From Hyposmocoma kahamanoa (lineage: Eukaryota > Arthropoda > Insecta > Lepidoptera > Cosmopterigidae), in NCBI RefSeq assembly GCF_003589595.1, contig NW_020653993.1, positions 8,798,962 to 8,862,961 on the forward strand: 64,000 nucleotides of DNA. Reading direction: 5' to 3'. Under the pieces are notes generated by a model. It was not told the DNA's origin, did not search any database, and saw only the letters and a program-made list of their open reading frames with translations. Below, one piece after another: positions 9,335-37,571 of the stretch. Within the stretch, counting starts at the first letter, position 1. Every line of letters starts with the position of its first letter. A program made the position numbers and the translations under genes.

Positions 9335-11104
9335 TACCGTCACCTATATTTATATAAATGCATTGAAATGTAACTATAATGTCGCTCAATATTAGCAATA
9401 ACGTCTGGACCGCTTAAAAAAGGATCAGGTTTTTTAAAGAAAAGAAATTGCATTTTTGTATATACATTTATTTTTTTTTCCACATTTTATATCTTTTTTC
9501 CAGATATATATTTTAATATATAATAATCAATTCGCTATTGATATATACAACTTACAAATCGAAAAATCCTTAACTGAATCTACATTTTGAGTCTTAACGC
9601 CTAGGTGGAATCATTTCGAATATATCTAAACGAAAAAAGACGATGTGCACACACACGCTTGCACTAAACGTCTTGCACCACTGTTTTAGTCAAAAGCATG
9701 CAGCGGGATTTCTGGGACATTTTTCCCAATTGGCAAAATGGCCCATTAACGGACTCTACGAAAATTTCTGAAGGCGTAACAAAAATTACAATAATATAAT
9801 ATAGGTAGCGCTGACAAGCTACTTGTTAGACCCCGAAAAAGTGACGCTAGCCGTCAGCTATAAACGTCAACGTTCCAGTTGTCAATTCACGAAACTGGTT
9901 TTTTGAAATTCCGCAACATGGGGAGGGTCCAAACGTAACTCATCGGTTCGTGCAGTTTTTGGGACTTCTGAGAATTAAAGTCCCAAAAGTACCGCCCCGG
10001 GACGATTTCGACGGAAACAGTGGAACTAGACGTACTAAAACATTGATAGAAGTAGAAGAAAATCATTTTGCATTTGTTTGAATAAGAATATGAATGCAAA
10101 AACGATTTTATTATGTTAGCACTCTTTGTCAGATGTGGTTAACATTTTTTTGAGTTTATCTCAAAACCCCAAAATATTCAAGAGATAGGAAGACACGTGG
10201 CAGATGCTACTGGGATATTTTTTTCATACAAAATTGCTTCGGGGGTATGATCAACACTGCGCTCATTGTTTAAAAAACTGTCATAATACAGAAAAAGTAG
10301 TTTTGAAAAAAAAAAAAAGAATAATTTTACATTCGTGAGGCTGCTGTGACTTCATAACTTACTCGTAATGGTTTTCGTACTCATATGGTTTTGTTTATTG
10401 TGAAAGATTTTGAGAAGTATTGACTATATTATTCAATCTTCAATCAATCAGACTTCTGTGTTATGACAGTTTTTTTAGAGAATGAGCGATTGTATGAAAA
10501 TATTATTACCATTTAATAAAAAAAAATCAGTACCGCCTTCGATCTACTGAGTTTAAGGAGTCATCATCACACACATAATCGCATAAAGTGTGGCGACTCC
10601 TTACCTGTCGTAAAGTCAATACCTGTCGCATATATCCTCACATACGACAAACCAAATCATATTTGATGTATAAAAATAAATATTTTAATATTTTGGGCAA
10701 AAATGCCCGTTGGAGTAATCGCTTATAATATCACAGTCAAAGTCCAGTCGATCTTACGATTGTTGTACTTGTCGGTACATTTACGATTGAAGATTGCCTT
10801 TGGAGTACGTCTGCGTTGGCGATTATGGAAGACAGGAATGACGCCCGCGGCGGTTATCGGGGCACGTATACGGGGTTTTAAAGAATCATTTCATAGTACC
10901 AATATGAGTTTAATTATACGGTTCTTCAAAGCGAATAAGCCTGCGCAATCTACATAGCCACAAGTCTTAAAAAAGTACGTGAAATGACATGAGATCACTT
11001 TACACGTAATATCGAACAACTTACAAGATAATAGAATAGCGGATGGAAAGCTGCGTGAGGTGTATCTATGACATTGAAATCGCATTTTTATTTCTTTCCA
11101 TACC

Positions 11105-11273
11105 AGGAAAATAAAACTACTTTTCAGGATCTATTTGGTTTTTCAAACAAACCAACGTTAAATGTCTGTTAGACGAAACAAATTAAATGAAAATGTTCAA
11201 ATGTAACGTTGGTTTGTTTGAAAAAACAAATATACACGATTTAGATCTGAAAAAAATTGTTTATTTTCCTATG
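11105..11273. mobile_element. Palindromic MITE family 5
   Basis: GGAAAATAAAACTACTTTTC with TTTTTCAAACAAACCAACGT on the left is mirrored by AACGTTGGTTTGTTTGAAAA with GAAAAAAATTGTTTATTTTC on the right. Fragments with the same CAAACAAACCAACGTT core appear near 7,190-7,230 and 46,505-46,530, and weaker relatives near 26,840, 39,300 and 60,700. Confidence 0.65.
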
Positions 11274-14169
11274 TAACAACAATCGCGAAAACTTAAGACC
11301 TAGACATCTTTGCATACAAATTATCAGCTTTCGAATCGGAAGCGTCAAAGAGATCTTTATTACAACGCCCTTCAATTTTGTAGTAAGTTGTAATCAGTAA
11401 CTGCCTAGCTTTGCTAGAGCATATACCCACCTTCCGCCCTAATAAATAAATTCAAACGTGCTTATTTAACACCTTTGAATGTGCGCTATTTAAAGGGATA
11501 CCGACCATTATTTTTACCGCGTTGACTGTTGTGTACAACCCCGTGCTGAACGTTCACACGATATTTAAATAATAGCTTCGTGTGTTTGTTCTAAAAAATG
11601 AAATGTTCGTCAATTATTGTTATGTTGTTAGAGTTGTCGATCTGCTATGTAGGAAATATTCTAGCCTAACTACGATTACTCCACCTTACGTGTAAATTGT
11701 TTGTTAAAAAATATTTCTAGACAACAAGTTAATTTTCAAACAGGTTTTCTGTCCTCAGTATTTCAAAGTTCTATTACTCTGGTACTTGTAGCAGACATTT
11801 GTTTTGTAAAAGAAAAATACCTTTCGATATGTAGATATTTTTACTCTGTTCAAATTGTTTTGACGCTGACTGTCCAACGCATTTTCTAGTTCGAGACCAG
11901 ATAGTTTTAAATTTAAAAAAAAATTGACTTTTTATTGAAAACTAAAATTTATAAATTCAACAAGAACCGCCCAACGTCACGTTTGACTAGCTCCTGACTG
12001 TACGTTGTTATGTCTCCCTCGTGAGAAATGTTAATAAAAGGTAAACCTAAGTTACCTTACTTTTTAACGCAAAAATGTTGACCACACCTGACAAACACAA
12101 AAAGCCTAGCAGGAACGAAAACTTAAGTTCTGAATTCTTCTACTTTGTACTATTCAACCGTTTGCAAAAATAACTTTTGACACAATATTTTATTATCTAT
12201 TGTACATTTAGGTGGGAATATGCAGTCAATAAATAAAATCTTTTTTTATTAAAGAGTTGAGCTCCAGGCAGTACCTCTGTACTGAAAATCCTAATACCTA
12301 CTCTTGTAAAAGCCTACTTCCAAAATTTATCGGCTAATACAAATAAGTTTTATTATTTCGGTTATAATCGTATCAGGTGCACAGACATACAAACTTTCCT
12401 TTCATTAATTGGTGCTGATAACTGGTGATTAGTGTGATGTGACCCTAAGATATCGCCGGGAGATTATTCTGATTATAATTTTGTAATTGCCAGAAAGAAG
12501 CGATAAGTCGCTTGCTAAATATCTGTCTGATGTATATGAGATCCAAATAATTATTTACCATAACTTCACGTAACATGCTAAAAAGTAATGGATTTTTTAC
12601 TCGTGAAATAGAGAAATCTTCCAGACCATTCCAACCATTCAGTAATTTTTGTTTGAATAAGGTACTCTGCCGTCAACTCTGTTGGCGGTACAACCTCATG
12701 CAATATGAAAAGCATGCGTTAACGAGTCGTTACACTGGTTGTCCCTAGCTTTGTTAAGTGCGCGTGTATTTCGTAGGCACCGATACACCTCAATTTGGCC
12801 GAGGTACTAAATGCCTGCGCACGATAAATGCGACAAGAACAGCCAAAAGAATTAACGGTGGGGTGACAGAAAGAAAGTTACCAAAGGTAAAATCATAGCT
12901 CAAACCAAACAAGTTATTGTTGCAAACGGTATTGTGACATCCCTACAAAAAAGAGCCAAACTTACGTGACACCGTATTGACACTCGATGTCCGCGATGGT
13001 ACCTGCAAATAACATTTACAATAATGGATCTACATCTGAATATGTTGGCACTGTAAAAATTCTGTATTAAAATTCGTCCAGGGAAAATATCAACTTTTTT
13101 CTTCAAGACCTTTAGGGTTGTGTCGCATTAATCAAGGCAATATTCACTGTATGTGCAGGTCGCGATTGCGATCACACCGACTCGCAACGAGTTATTTGAA
13201 ACGTGTAGAACCAAAATGGTTCAGTGCATCGTTCCCGCAAACGGTGACTAGCGGTCGCGAGACATCATCATCGCAGTGTTTATCGTAGATTATCAATAAA
13301 TATTCCTATTATTATGAAGTCATCAATTAGAATTATAATAATGGACCCAGGTAGTTTAATAGATGCAGTTCGATATCAATTCTTCGAAAATTCACGAGGC
13401 TATCGGTTAGTCGTCGGTGTAGCGTCTCGTCGCCCGCATATTGCACTGTATTTCGTTGCGAATCGGAGGTAACGCCGGCACGCTGCACAAGCCCATACAC
13501 TGAAGCCATCACAGGCTTTGACAGGCCAAACCGCTTTGAGTCAATTTGGTGGACTTCTTGTTTTCCAACTTTATTCAAAATGTCCGTGATCAGTGTGAAT
13601 CAACCCTAGACAAAACTTAAATAATGACTGAGGTAGGTCATATCAAACTGTCAAAATTTAGAAATAATGATATAAGGAATTAATTAGTATTTTGATGTTA
13701 TTACGTCTAGAATTCTTGTTTTGATGTAAAAAGATAATTATAGTTTCAGAATATACTAGCGTACGTAATGATACCTCACAGTATCATAATCAGAAAATTC
13801 TTATTACAGTGCACTGTACTGTACTGTAGTCAGTAAAATTATAACCTAATTTTTTTTTTTTGCTTTTTGTCGAATATGTATAAAATTTTAATTAATCTAC
13901 ATTCATTGAAACTTACGTCCACGATGTTGTAGTCACCAGCGAAATCTAAAAATACCGATATAAATAAACATGATATTTTTTTTTCTAATAATTATGAATT
14001 TGATATTGCTTATCATTAAATCATTAATTACATTGACTTCATGGCGAGATTCGTCACTGAGAAACCGTTTTAGGTTGTCCTACATGTCAGCTGTATGAAG
14101 TATGCTTATGTATTGAGTGCTAATACCTGTAAACTTTGGGCCTTATTAATAAATTCATCTGAAGTGCAA

Positions 14170-14350
14170 CGGGTCTACTTCCATTCTTTGTCCAAAGCAA
14201 TAACTGTCAAATAAGTAATACACGACCAAATGAAAGTACAATCTTCATTCTTCATTTTGAAGCTTCATTCGCATCATGCGTCTCTCCATTTGGTCGAATG
14301 TTACTTATTTGACAGTAATTGTTTTAGATGGAGAATGTTAGTAGACCCCC
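14170..14350. mobile_element. MITE family 1 copy
   Basis: Outer inverted parts are GGTCTACTTCCATTCTTTGT and its diverged complement ending GAATGTTAGTAGACCCCC. The interior includes GAAGCTTCATTCGCATCATG and TTACTTATTTGACAGTAATT, as in the copy at 6,212. Confidence 0.65.
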
Positions 14351-14387
14351 AGGATCATATTAAGGCAAGTCTTTACTAATTAATATT

Positions 14388-14867
14388 AGTGGTACAACGA
14401 ATAGTGTATTCGGCCCCGAATACCGAATATTCGGCCTGAGTCCGATGTGATTACACAGCGAAACGAGGACAAATACATAATCTCGATATTGAAAGTAAAG
14501 CCTAACTGTAGATATTTCAGAATTTTTATGTTATTTCATTGCGTAAACGTAAAATGGAACAACGGTCGATCTGATATCTACAGCATAGAACAACGATAAA
14601 AATGTACAGTGTTCTGAGAATAAGCAGTCTTGCACAAAGGTCTTTGTTCTACGGATGAGTCGACTTGTTATAGCAAATACAATGAAAAAAAGAAGGTACT
14701 TTAATTATTGGTGGAGACCCGCGCCCAGCAGGCCCAGCGGTGGGACGAAGACAATAATGTACTGTGTTTTTTCCTTCCTGTTGTATTCGGTATTCCACCA
14801 AATAGTGATCACTAAGTAGGTAAGGACAAAAAAGATAGACCGAATAAACCGAATATTCGTTGCAACT
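14388..14867. mobile_element. hAT-like MITE (CAACGAATA ends)
   Basis: The left end GTACAACGAATAGTGTATTC and the inverted right end GAATATTCGTTGCAACTAC share the CAACGAATA core. Both sides also repeat CGAATATTCGG-like words. The interior contains GGCCCAGCGGTGGGACGAAG, a LINE-tail-like scrap. Assignment to hAT is a guess from end character only. Confidence 0.35.
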
Positions 14868-15227
14868 ACATATTAATATATCATTTAAGTGCATATCAAC
14901 AATTTCTCATAGATTACACCTTAATAATAAATATCATAGATCACTTAAATTACGACTCTAGAAAGTTATTATAGTTATTAATCAGTAAAGTGTAGAGTCT
15001 TGACAACTTACAAGTATGAAACATTTTGAGATCTGAGTATTGTCTATGCAGAAGAAGTTGATAGACACTTAATACTTAAGACCTGCTTATTAATATAGGC
15101 CTAGAATAAAGAATGACTTACTTGTTAATATGGCAATGGCGTATTTCAATTTTAACTGACATAACCGTGACAATTTATCTCTTTTTTTTAAATTTATTTG
15201 GTCACCCTCTGAGCACAATGGTAAATG

Positions 15228-15233
15228 TTTATT
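15228..15233 (-). terminator. Possible poly(A) signal of poly(A) polymerase
   Basis: TTTATT on + (AATAAA on the minus strand) is 658 nt after the stop codon at 15,891; another lies at 15,193-15,198. No clear AATAAA was seen closer to the stop, so the 3' UTR is probably about 0.65-0.7 kb. Confidence 0.35.
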
Positions 15234-15890
15234 GCACACATGCATGTGCATAGGATATTAATTATAACCCTTTATCAGCTTTTTCGTATATCACACATTT
15301 TAGTCTCCTCACAACAATCCAATGGTCGCAATATTATCTAGCTTTAAACTGCCTTATAGGTCTTATTTTTGTTAATGATGCTATAAAACAAAACTGACAA
15401 GTGAACTGATAATAAATGAAGAAATCCCTCGGTAAGTAAAAAACACACAAATGCAATACATCCCTTTAGCATGGTGAAAACACTGTTGCAAAAGAAACTC
15501 GTGCAATCGCTAAAGACAGCTGATGTTTTTCGATTTTTGAATTATAGCAAATGATAAGCCAAAAACAGCACAGAAGTATTATAGACACACAATATCAAAA
15601 ACATAATGGCCAACTCACCCAATAAACTTAAAAATCCATACCCTCATATCATATCAGCAATGGGCACAATTGCAGTCGGTAAACACCAAACAGAATAAAA
15701 AATTGCACCACTATACATCAACTACCTGCTGATATTTGATTTCGTCACTTATCACTTTTAACGTATTTACTTAAGCTTCCGTTGAAGTCACTTTTGTTCA
15801 CTTATAAACTAAGCGTTCCAACGCTTACACCCGTTTCACTTTTGGCTTGGTGCTTCCGTAGATAAAGCGTTGCCTCCATTCTTCGTACTG

Positions 15891-31144
<15,254 letters not shown>

Positions 31145-31479
31145 CTTGGACGTCTCTTCGTTCTTATGATTAAGTTTAAATAGATAATTTTCTTATATAT
31201 GGTGGGTTCTAGTCATTAGAAATGCTCTCCCTGTTGGATCGGCTGATGGGGCGTTTGGTAGGAGTGGGGTACCTGAAAGAGAAAGAATTTTTTATGAAAA
31301 TCATCTTTGATGTTACTGCGTTGGTATGTAAGAGTCCACAAACATCTTCATCATTCATTCATCATCATTTCAGGTCAGGTCATTTGAATCATAAAAGTGT
31401 AATAATAATAATGATTTATTTCAGACACGGTCTATGATTGTTAGTAACAAACCATTCCTTAAAAACTAATGTTAATTTT

Positions 31480-32560
31480 ATTTTATTTTAAAAGGCGAGC
31501 TACAGGCGCATGCAACGTGCCTGCATTACTCCAGCATGGGACTGTCCCAGCTGTCGTCAATAATGTTCAGGATCCCGTTCGATCATCTGTTTCGCATGAT
31601 AGCATGGAAGCCATTTATTGGTGCTTCGGTGAACATGCCAGAAGCGCTACAGAAATACGACAACTGCAACAAGATCCTAAAAGCATTATAATATTGTATA
31701 CGCGGATCGCGTGCCTAAACTGGAGATGGGCAGGACACGTAGCTGAGTGGAACCCGGCAGGAACGAGACGTCCTCGATGCAGACCACAAAGGGGCCTATC
31801 GCAACCTCTATGCAATGGAAACAATATTATTTTCGAATTTATTGTCTAAATATTGATTTGTAATGATTTTAAAAGTTAAGTTGAACTTTTTTTTTTATTT
31901 TATTTAATAGTACATAGGAAATCATAGCTCGTTAAATAAAAATACGCGATGTTTATATCGTAAAATTATGATAGTGACATTTGTATGTTCCTTGGCGACA
32001 CTAACAGTTGACACTAGACTATAATTCCGAATTCGCAAGATGACAATCAAGACTCAGCTTGTTTTATTTATTTTCTTCATGAAAATGCGGAAAAAAACAG
32101 AAAACAACGTAATTTTAATACATTTTATTATTACATACTTTTCTTTTTTTGGCAGTTAATATTAAGTACTTTAACATTATACTACGATAAGATGATACGG
32201 AACATCAAACAGAAAAAGGTGGCATTATACAGTTCATATAGCGTTAATCCTTTCCTATTTTTAGTAAAGAATAGAGAATATTGGGAAATCATTCGTTCTT
32301 TCAGTCACTTTAGCAATAATACATTACTTGGTTGATAGGTTTGTCATGGTACGAATATGAGTAATATTATAATAAGGTTACATTGAAATAAGATTGATTT
32401 TTGAAAGGTAGGCCCCCTGCTAGATGGTCGGACGATATCACCGGGCTGGCCGAAATATTGTAGACGAGACTCGTACAGGACCGATTGAGCTGGCGTGCAA
32501 AAGAGGAGGCCTATATCCAGCAGTGTGGATTAACGGGCTGAGATGATGATGATGAATAAC
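31480..32560 (+). mobile_element. RTE-type LINE relic (C-terminal end), interrupted
   Basis: 31,480-31,849 encodes RIACLNWRWAGHVAEWNPAG and RRPRCRPQRG, the region after the reverse transcriptase domain in RTE-type elements. 32,409-32,525 continues with RPPARWSDDITGLAEIL, then RLVQDRLSWRAKEEAYIQ, and ends in GATGATGATGATGA (32,542-32,556), typical of the RTE 3' tail. About 550 nt of unrelated AT-rich DNA separates the two. It lies upstream of the poly(A) polymerase start and is dead. Confidence 0.75.
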
Positions 32561-33280
32561 TAGAGCGTTGTAAGCCTCCTGCGAGTATTTGGCCCATAGG
32601 CTACAAGTGTAAAAAGATATGGTCATTGTTTATAAAAAATACCACGAGTGGAACCGTTTGCAAAAAAAAAAAATTCTCCAAAAACAGAGGTTCCGGTTCG
32701 TTGACTATATGTTAAAGAAGTGTGCGTCGTTTTATGAATACAAAATGTAATTTACATTAAGATTACAATGTATTACGGTAACTAAGCTACAACCTAAAAT
32801 CCGATGCTTCAGGCTTATTTATTTATTTTATAGATAAGGTTGAAAATACAACAGACGTTGCTCGAAGTTGAATGCTACAATGTTATGTTTAAACGAGACT
32901 GAATATATGAGATATATTAACATTGTATCTTTATCGATAATGTATCGGAAAACCACGCTAATTACCTGGTCCGAAATGTGGGCATTTCCCTATACTAAAA
33001 TACCAGAGCGAACGATGAAATCTACTCCGAGATAGAAAAATCGCAAATATATATTTTTATTGAGGAATATATATAATAAATAGCAATGAATGAATAGGAA
33101 GCCTGAACTAGCCCTGTATCCAAGAACTCCTATCGATTGATTTGATGTTGAATTTGTGTAATTGGGAATTGAAACCGGGTACTTTTCATCTAACACCAGC
33201 AGTGCTAACCGGTGGGACGCCAAGATCGGGTGTTCATCTAAAGCACAAAGAGAAAGGGTAGACGTGCGCAAAACAGTACC
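32560..33280. other. Intergenic with tRNA-like SINE scrap
   Basis: A tRNA-like minus fragment lies at 33,165-33,225 (AATTGAAACCGGGTAC ... GCTAACCGGTGGGACGCC). No gene was seen. Confidence 0.35.
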
Positions 33281-36200
33281 TCGAAAAGTAATGTGATATC
33301 ACATCACCTTTCCGTAAAAGTAATATTACTCTGTGATATCACTATTACTATTACCCACAACATCACACAGTGTAACACACACAACCAAAAAAAAAAAAAA
33401 AAAAAAAACACCGACTAATTGACAACCTCCTCCTTTTTTTGAAGTCGGTTAAAAAAGCGATGCGTTTTAAAACAACCTATAAAACGCATTTCTAGAACAT
33501 AAACTTGCATTATAAACAAGATCTACTTACATATTACTAGAGAGAATCAAACAAAAATTACGAAATATTACGAACCGTCTGGCAACCCACACTCACCCTG
33601 GTTAAATTTTACATTATAAATTGCCACGTAATCAAGCAATGATTAACAAGTTATGCAATTTCATTTTAAATGTCTACTGTTTAATTCGTTTACACCATCT
33701 AGTAAGTTGTAAAATAACAAATGCACTCCAAAAATCAGACGTTAATTATAAGTTGTTACATAACCTCACTTTTACTAAATCTCTTATAGCTCTGCTTTCA
33801 GTTCAATTCGCAGAATTTTCAGTGATGGTACATCAATACCTACGCAATTAACTGATACCACCTTCATGTTTTTACATCTTGGATTGATTGTATGAAAGCG
33901 TATCCATCTCCTTCTAGATTACCAAGAAAGATCGAAATATATTTAACCAAGCACAAGCACTGATTAACAAATTATGCAATTTCATTTTAAATTGTCTACG
34001 GTTCCATCCTTTTACACCATTTAGTAAATTATGAAATAATTGGGGTATTAATACAAACATCGTTCTACTGCAATATTCCAAATTAGATGCATTTACATTG
34101 CATTTCGCATAATAGTATTAAACAAACATCACTCCGTGATGTTCTAAGCATCACGCGTAATATAAGCATCACGTGTACTGTTTCAGGTAATATCACGCGG
34201 GTAATGTTTCGGGTAATGCATCACGCGGGTAATGTGTAATGCTAACATCACACCGTGATGCTAACATTACGCGTGATGCTAACATTACGCGTGATGTCAG
34301 CATTACATTGCATCATTGCATCACAGCATTGCATCACGCCGCGTACTGTTTCGCGTAATGGGTGTTAGTAGCGACACCTGGCAGCAGCGCTACGTAACAC
34401 TACGGCACGGATAGCAATGTCCCATCAAGTAGTAAGTCGAAAATTTGCTAGGTGGCGCTATTAATATCGATATATACCCAAGTTCACCTCGTATGTACCT
34501 ATAATAAAAAAACGATACATTACGAAATAATTCCTATACGCATCATAATAATTGTTAATTTAACTTGAATGATGGCGAGTGCGTGTGAGACTGAGATACT
34601 GTTATATATCTCGGATAATTTTCCGAGAGGTAATGGAGACGGGGCAGTCGGGGCCAAAATTTAATAAGTTGAGGTATGGTTTTAAAAAAAGGGTTGTATA
34701 TCTAAAAGCCACAAAAATGAGATTTAAGATGATCTCACACAGTGACAAATCCTCCACCAACCACACCATCACCAACTCTTGTTGGCTCCATCGTTTTCGT
34801 TCAGTAACTTCAACATACGTACTGTCTTCTCCTTAGTCTGCGCTTCAACTTTTGAGTTTTGTTTTGATACTTGGCGTTGGCAGAAATCAAAGTCAACGTC
34901 AAATGTGGGAAAATTAGAGGAAAAATATTGCAAACATTTCCGGAAATCATTTATTTTTCTGAAGAATACATATGATTTTTTTAATGGAAATTTTTCCATG
35001 ACCCAACACTGAGTGAGATTAACTGAGAACCCCGGAAAGATTTACAATTTACATTCATACTTTATTGTAACAAGAAAACACGTGATTTTTTTTTTTGGTT
35101 AGCATGTCTGGTGACAATGACAAGACAAGTAAAGTATTATAATAATTATACTCCCTTTGAGTAAAAACTTAAGTCAAGGATAACAAAGCTAACATATAGC
35201 CACTGTTATCGAAGACATGAATACTGCCCTCGAAACGTAAAAAGGCTGCTGTATCAAGTACGCATAACTGTGCTTTTTTTCGTTACAAGGGCAGAATAGA
35301 TAATAAATAAATAAAGAGTTTGTGTTCCTGACCCAAAAAAATTCTGTGATATATGTTTCTTTTGCGACGTTTATGAGGTAAAGGAGACGGAGCAATCTAG
35401 GCCAAAATTGAATAAGTTGAGGTTGTACGGTTTAAAAAAGGGTTATATTTTTCTATTTCAAAACGTAAAAAATAAGCCTAATTCTCAATCTGAAAAATGA
35501 GAAATCCTAAGTTAATTGAGATAACAAACAAAATAGAATATCGATTAAATTATGATCGATTAATGTAAATGGATTTAAACAATTAAAAATAGAAAAACGC
35601 TACCACCGGATGATAAATTCAAACAAAATAATTATATCCATTAGAGATAATAGATTCAAACAAGTTTTAAACAGTAGTGACAGTAGATACGTTCGTACAT
35701 ACATACATTACATAACAAAAATAAAATCTTAAAATCGATTCTCATTTACTAATCGATTCAGTAAAGTAGACTTGTTTCATCGGTACAGACAGTACTTATT
35801 TTTATTGTAGTCAGTCTGTGCTGGCTGATAGTGACATGGACATGACAATGACATTTGACAATTTTGACATGACCACCGCTACGCTATGGGATCGAATCAA
35901 TCAATTTTCAATTCGAATCGAATCGAATAATGATCTCTCGTTTCGTAATTCGTATAATTTGAATGTTTTCCATTGTTTTATTCCTCGACCACTACTTTCT
36001 ACAATGGACTCGCTATTTTGAGTTTGACTGCCGGCTTATTGATTGGATATATGAACACCATGGATCGCTGTTTGAATAAGTCGACGAGCCTTAGATGACA
36101 AAACGATACTATCAGTAATTCGTTAATGACTTGGCTTGCGCCACAATTTGTAAGTACTCACCTCCTATTTGTTAACTAACCTGGCCTACAGGTTTCCTTA

Positions 36201-36356
36201 CTAGGTCTTTTTTTACCGTTACTCTTACAAATGACTGATACTACACATTTAAAAGGCTCCTAAAGATTGTTTACATTTAATTAAATATCTTAAACCAGCA
36301 GTGATCAGGATTTGTTGACATTAAAGCTTTTCTCATCTTTCAGGTGAACAGCACTG

Positions 36357-37232
36357 ACCATGTTTGCCAAGCTTGCTAGTACTTGGCGCAGAGACCACCT
36401 GTTGAAGCGCCAAGGCAATATTGATGTCCACCGTAGTGTTTGTCTCTGCTGTGAGTGTTCTCTGCATCACAAGTCAGCCATCTTCTTCACATGAACTCAA
36501 ATTGTGAATTTATAATGTTATAAAATAATGGATTATGCCTCAAACTGTAAGTTGAATCAGATTACATGTTTTTATAATTACTTTTACTTTTATACTTTTA
36601 CTGTAAGCCAAATAGATTTTTTAAAATACTTAAATCATTATGTTTGTTTGTTGCAGGTAGAAGTGGCACGTTGCTTGGGTGGCTACAGACCAAGCTGCTG
36701 TCCATATGGTCTGGGACTCATCAATTTCTTCACAAGGAAGCTATCCTGAAGAAATACAGTCATAGACACAAGATCTTCCCACTGAGTCTCCAAATGAAAA
36801 AGTTAGAAACTAACAACCTGAACCTTCTATTGTATTACTAGACTACATGAGAGCTATAGACACGGAAGTAGGTGCTTTATTGAAAGATACCAGACAACAG
36901 TGAGGTACAGAGTGAAATATTATATCGCTGAGAATAGTTGTCTTTGTGATTGACATTTGATTATTGAAGCATGGGATATTTTAGACAGTTTGTGGTTTAA
37001 TTATGTACCAGACTTACAGCAAAGCAAGCATTTCCAGGATATGATATCCCTATTAGAAGTTCTACATCTTGGTTTACTGCATTTTGACAACATAGATTAT
37101 ATGGAGGACCAAGTCGTATATACAAATACATGGATTGCCTGGAATAAAGTATTGTCACTGCTCAACAAAGTTTCTCAGCTATTGGAAATATCAAGAGCAT
37201 CCCTATGCTCCCCTTCATCAAATATGCTTTAG
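36357..37232 (+). pseudogene. Degenerate, partly spliced ORF cluster of unknown identity
   Basis: An exon with ATG at 36,360 reads MFAKLASTWRRDHLLKRQ and can splice at GTGAGT (36,451) to the acceptor TTTGTTTGTTGCAG (ends 36,657), continuing in phase as RSGTLLGWLQTKLLSIWSG ... LKKYSHRHKIFPLSLQMKK to a stop at 36,839. One frame over, LDYMRAIDTEVGALLKDTRQ follows at once. In a third frame, RYRVKYYIAENSCLCD, a stop, then IIEAWDILDSLWFNYVPD ... NIDYMEDQVVYTNTWIAWNK runs to a stop at 37,232. These segments look protein-like and in order, so this reads as a gene broken by frameshifts, or a gene with introns I resolved wrongly. No family recognised. Confidence 0.35.
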
Positions 37233-37413
37233 CAGTATAAGCTTAGAACTGGGGATTTGGAATATAATTGAATTTAATAAAAAAATATTTAAAAAAATGT
37301 TTTTCTGTTTAAACGTCACATCCTTACCTGTAATCTTTTGAATTTCATGACATCCTCCAACTCTACAAATATATAAGGGTTATACCCTGTATAGATGGTT
37401 ATGGTTGTTATAT

Positions 37414-37571
37414 GTGATTAATTATTAAGTTGTGGAACCAAAGTAGTTTTTGTTTATGATGTTAGTAATATAGTCCTGTGAGGTTATATTTTACAAATAT
37501 TGTAAAACACTAACAACCTCGCAGGACTATATTACTAACAACTTTGGTTCCATAACTTTATAATTAATCAC
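37414..37571. mobile_element. Palindromic MITE
   Basis: GTGATTAATTATTAAGTTGT with GGAACCAAAG and GTTAGTAATATAGTCCTG on the left are mirrored at the right by CAGGACTATATTACTAAC, CTTTGGTTCC and TTATAATTAATCAC. Inner words recur near 49,325-49,350 (GTTAGTAATATTGTCTTGCG). Confidence 0.7.

Larger units (their letters stand above)
8770..13340. other. Intergenic, no convincing gene
   Basis: The only structured items seen are a perfect 12-bp-stem hairpin at 9,299-9,334 and a palindromic MITE at 11,105-11,273. Open frames on either strand are short, AT-rich and without domain character; one minus frame at 9,887-10,099 was also not recognisable. Confidence 0.5.
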
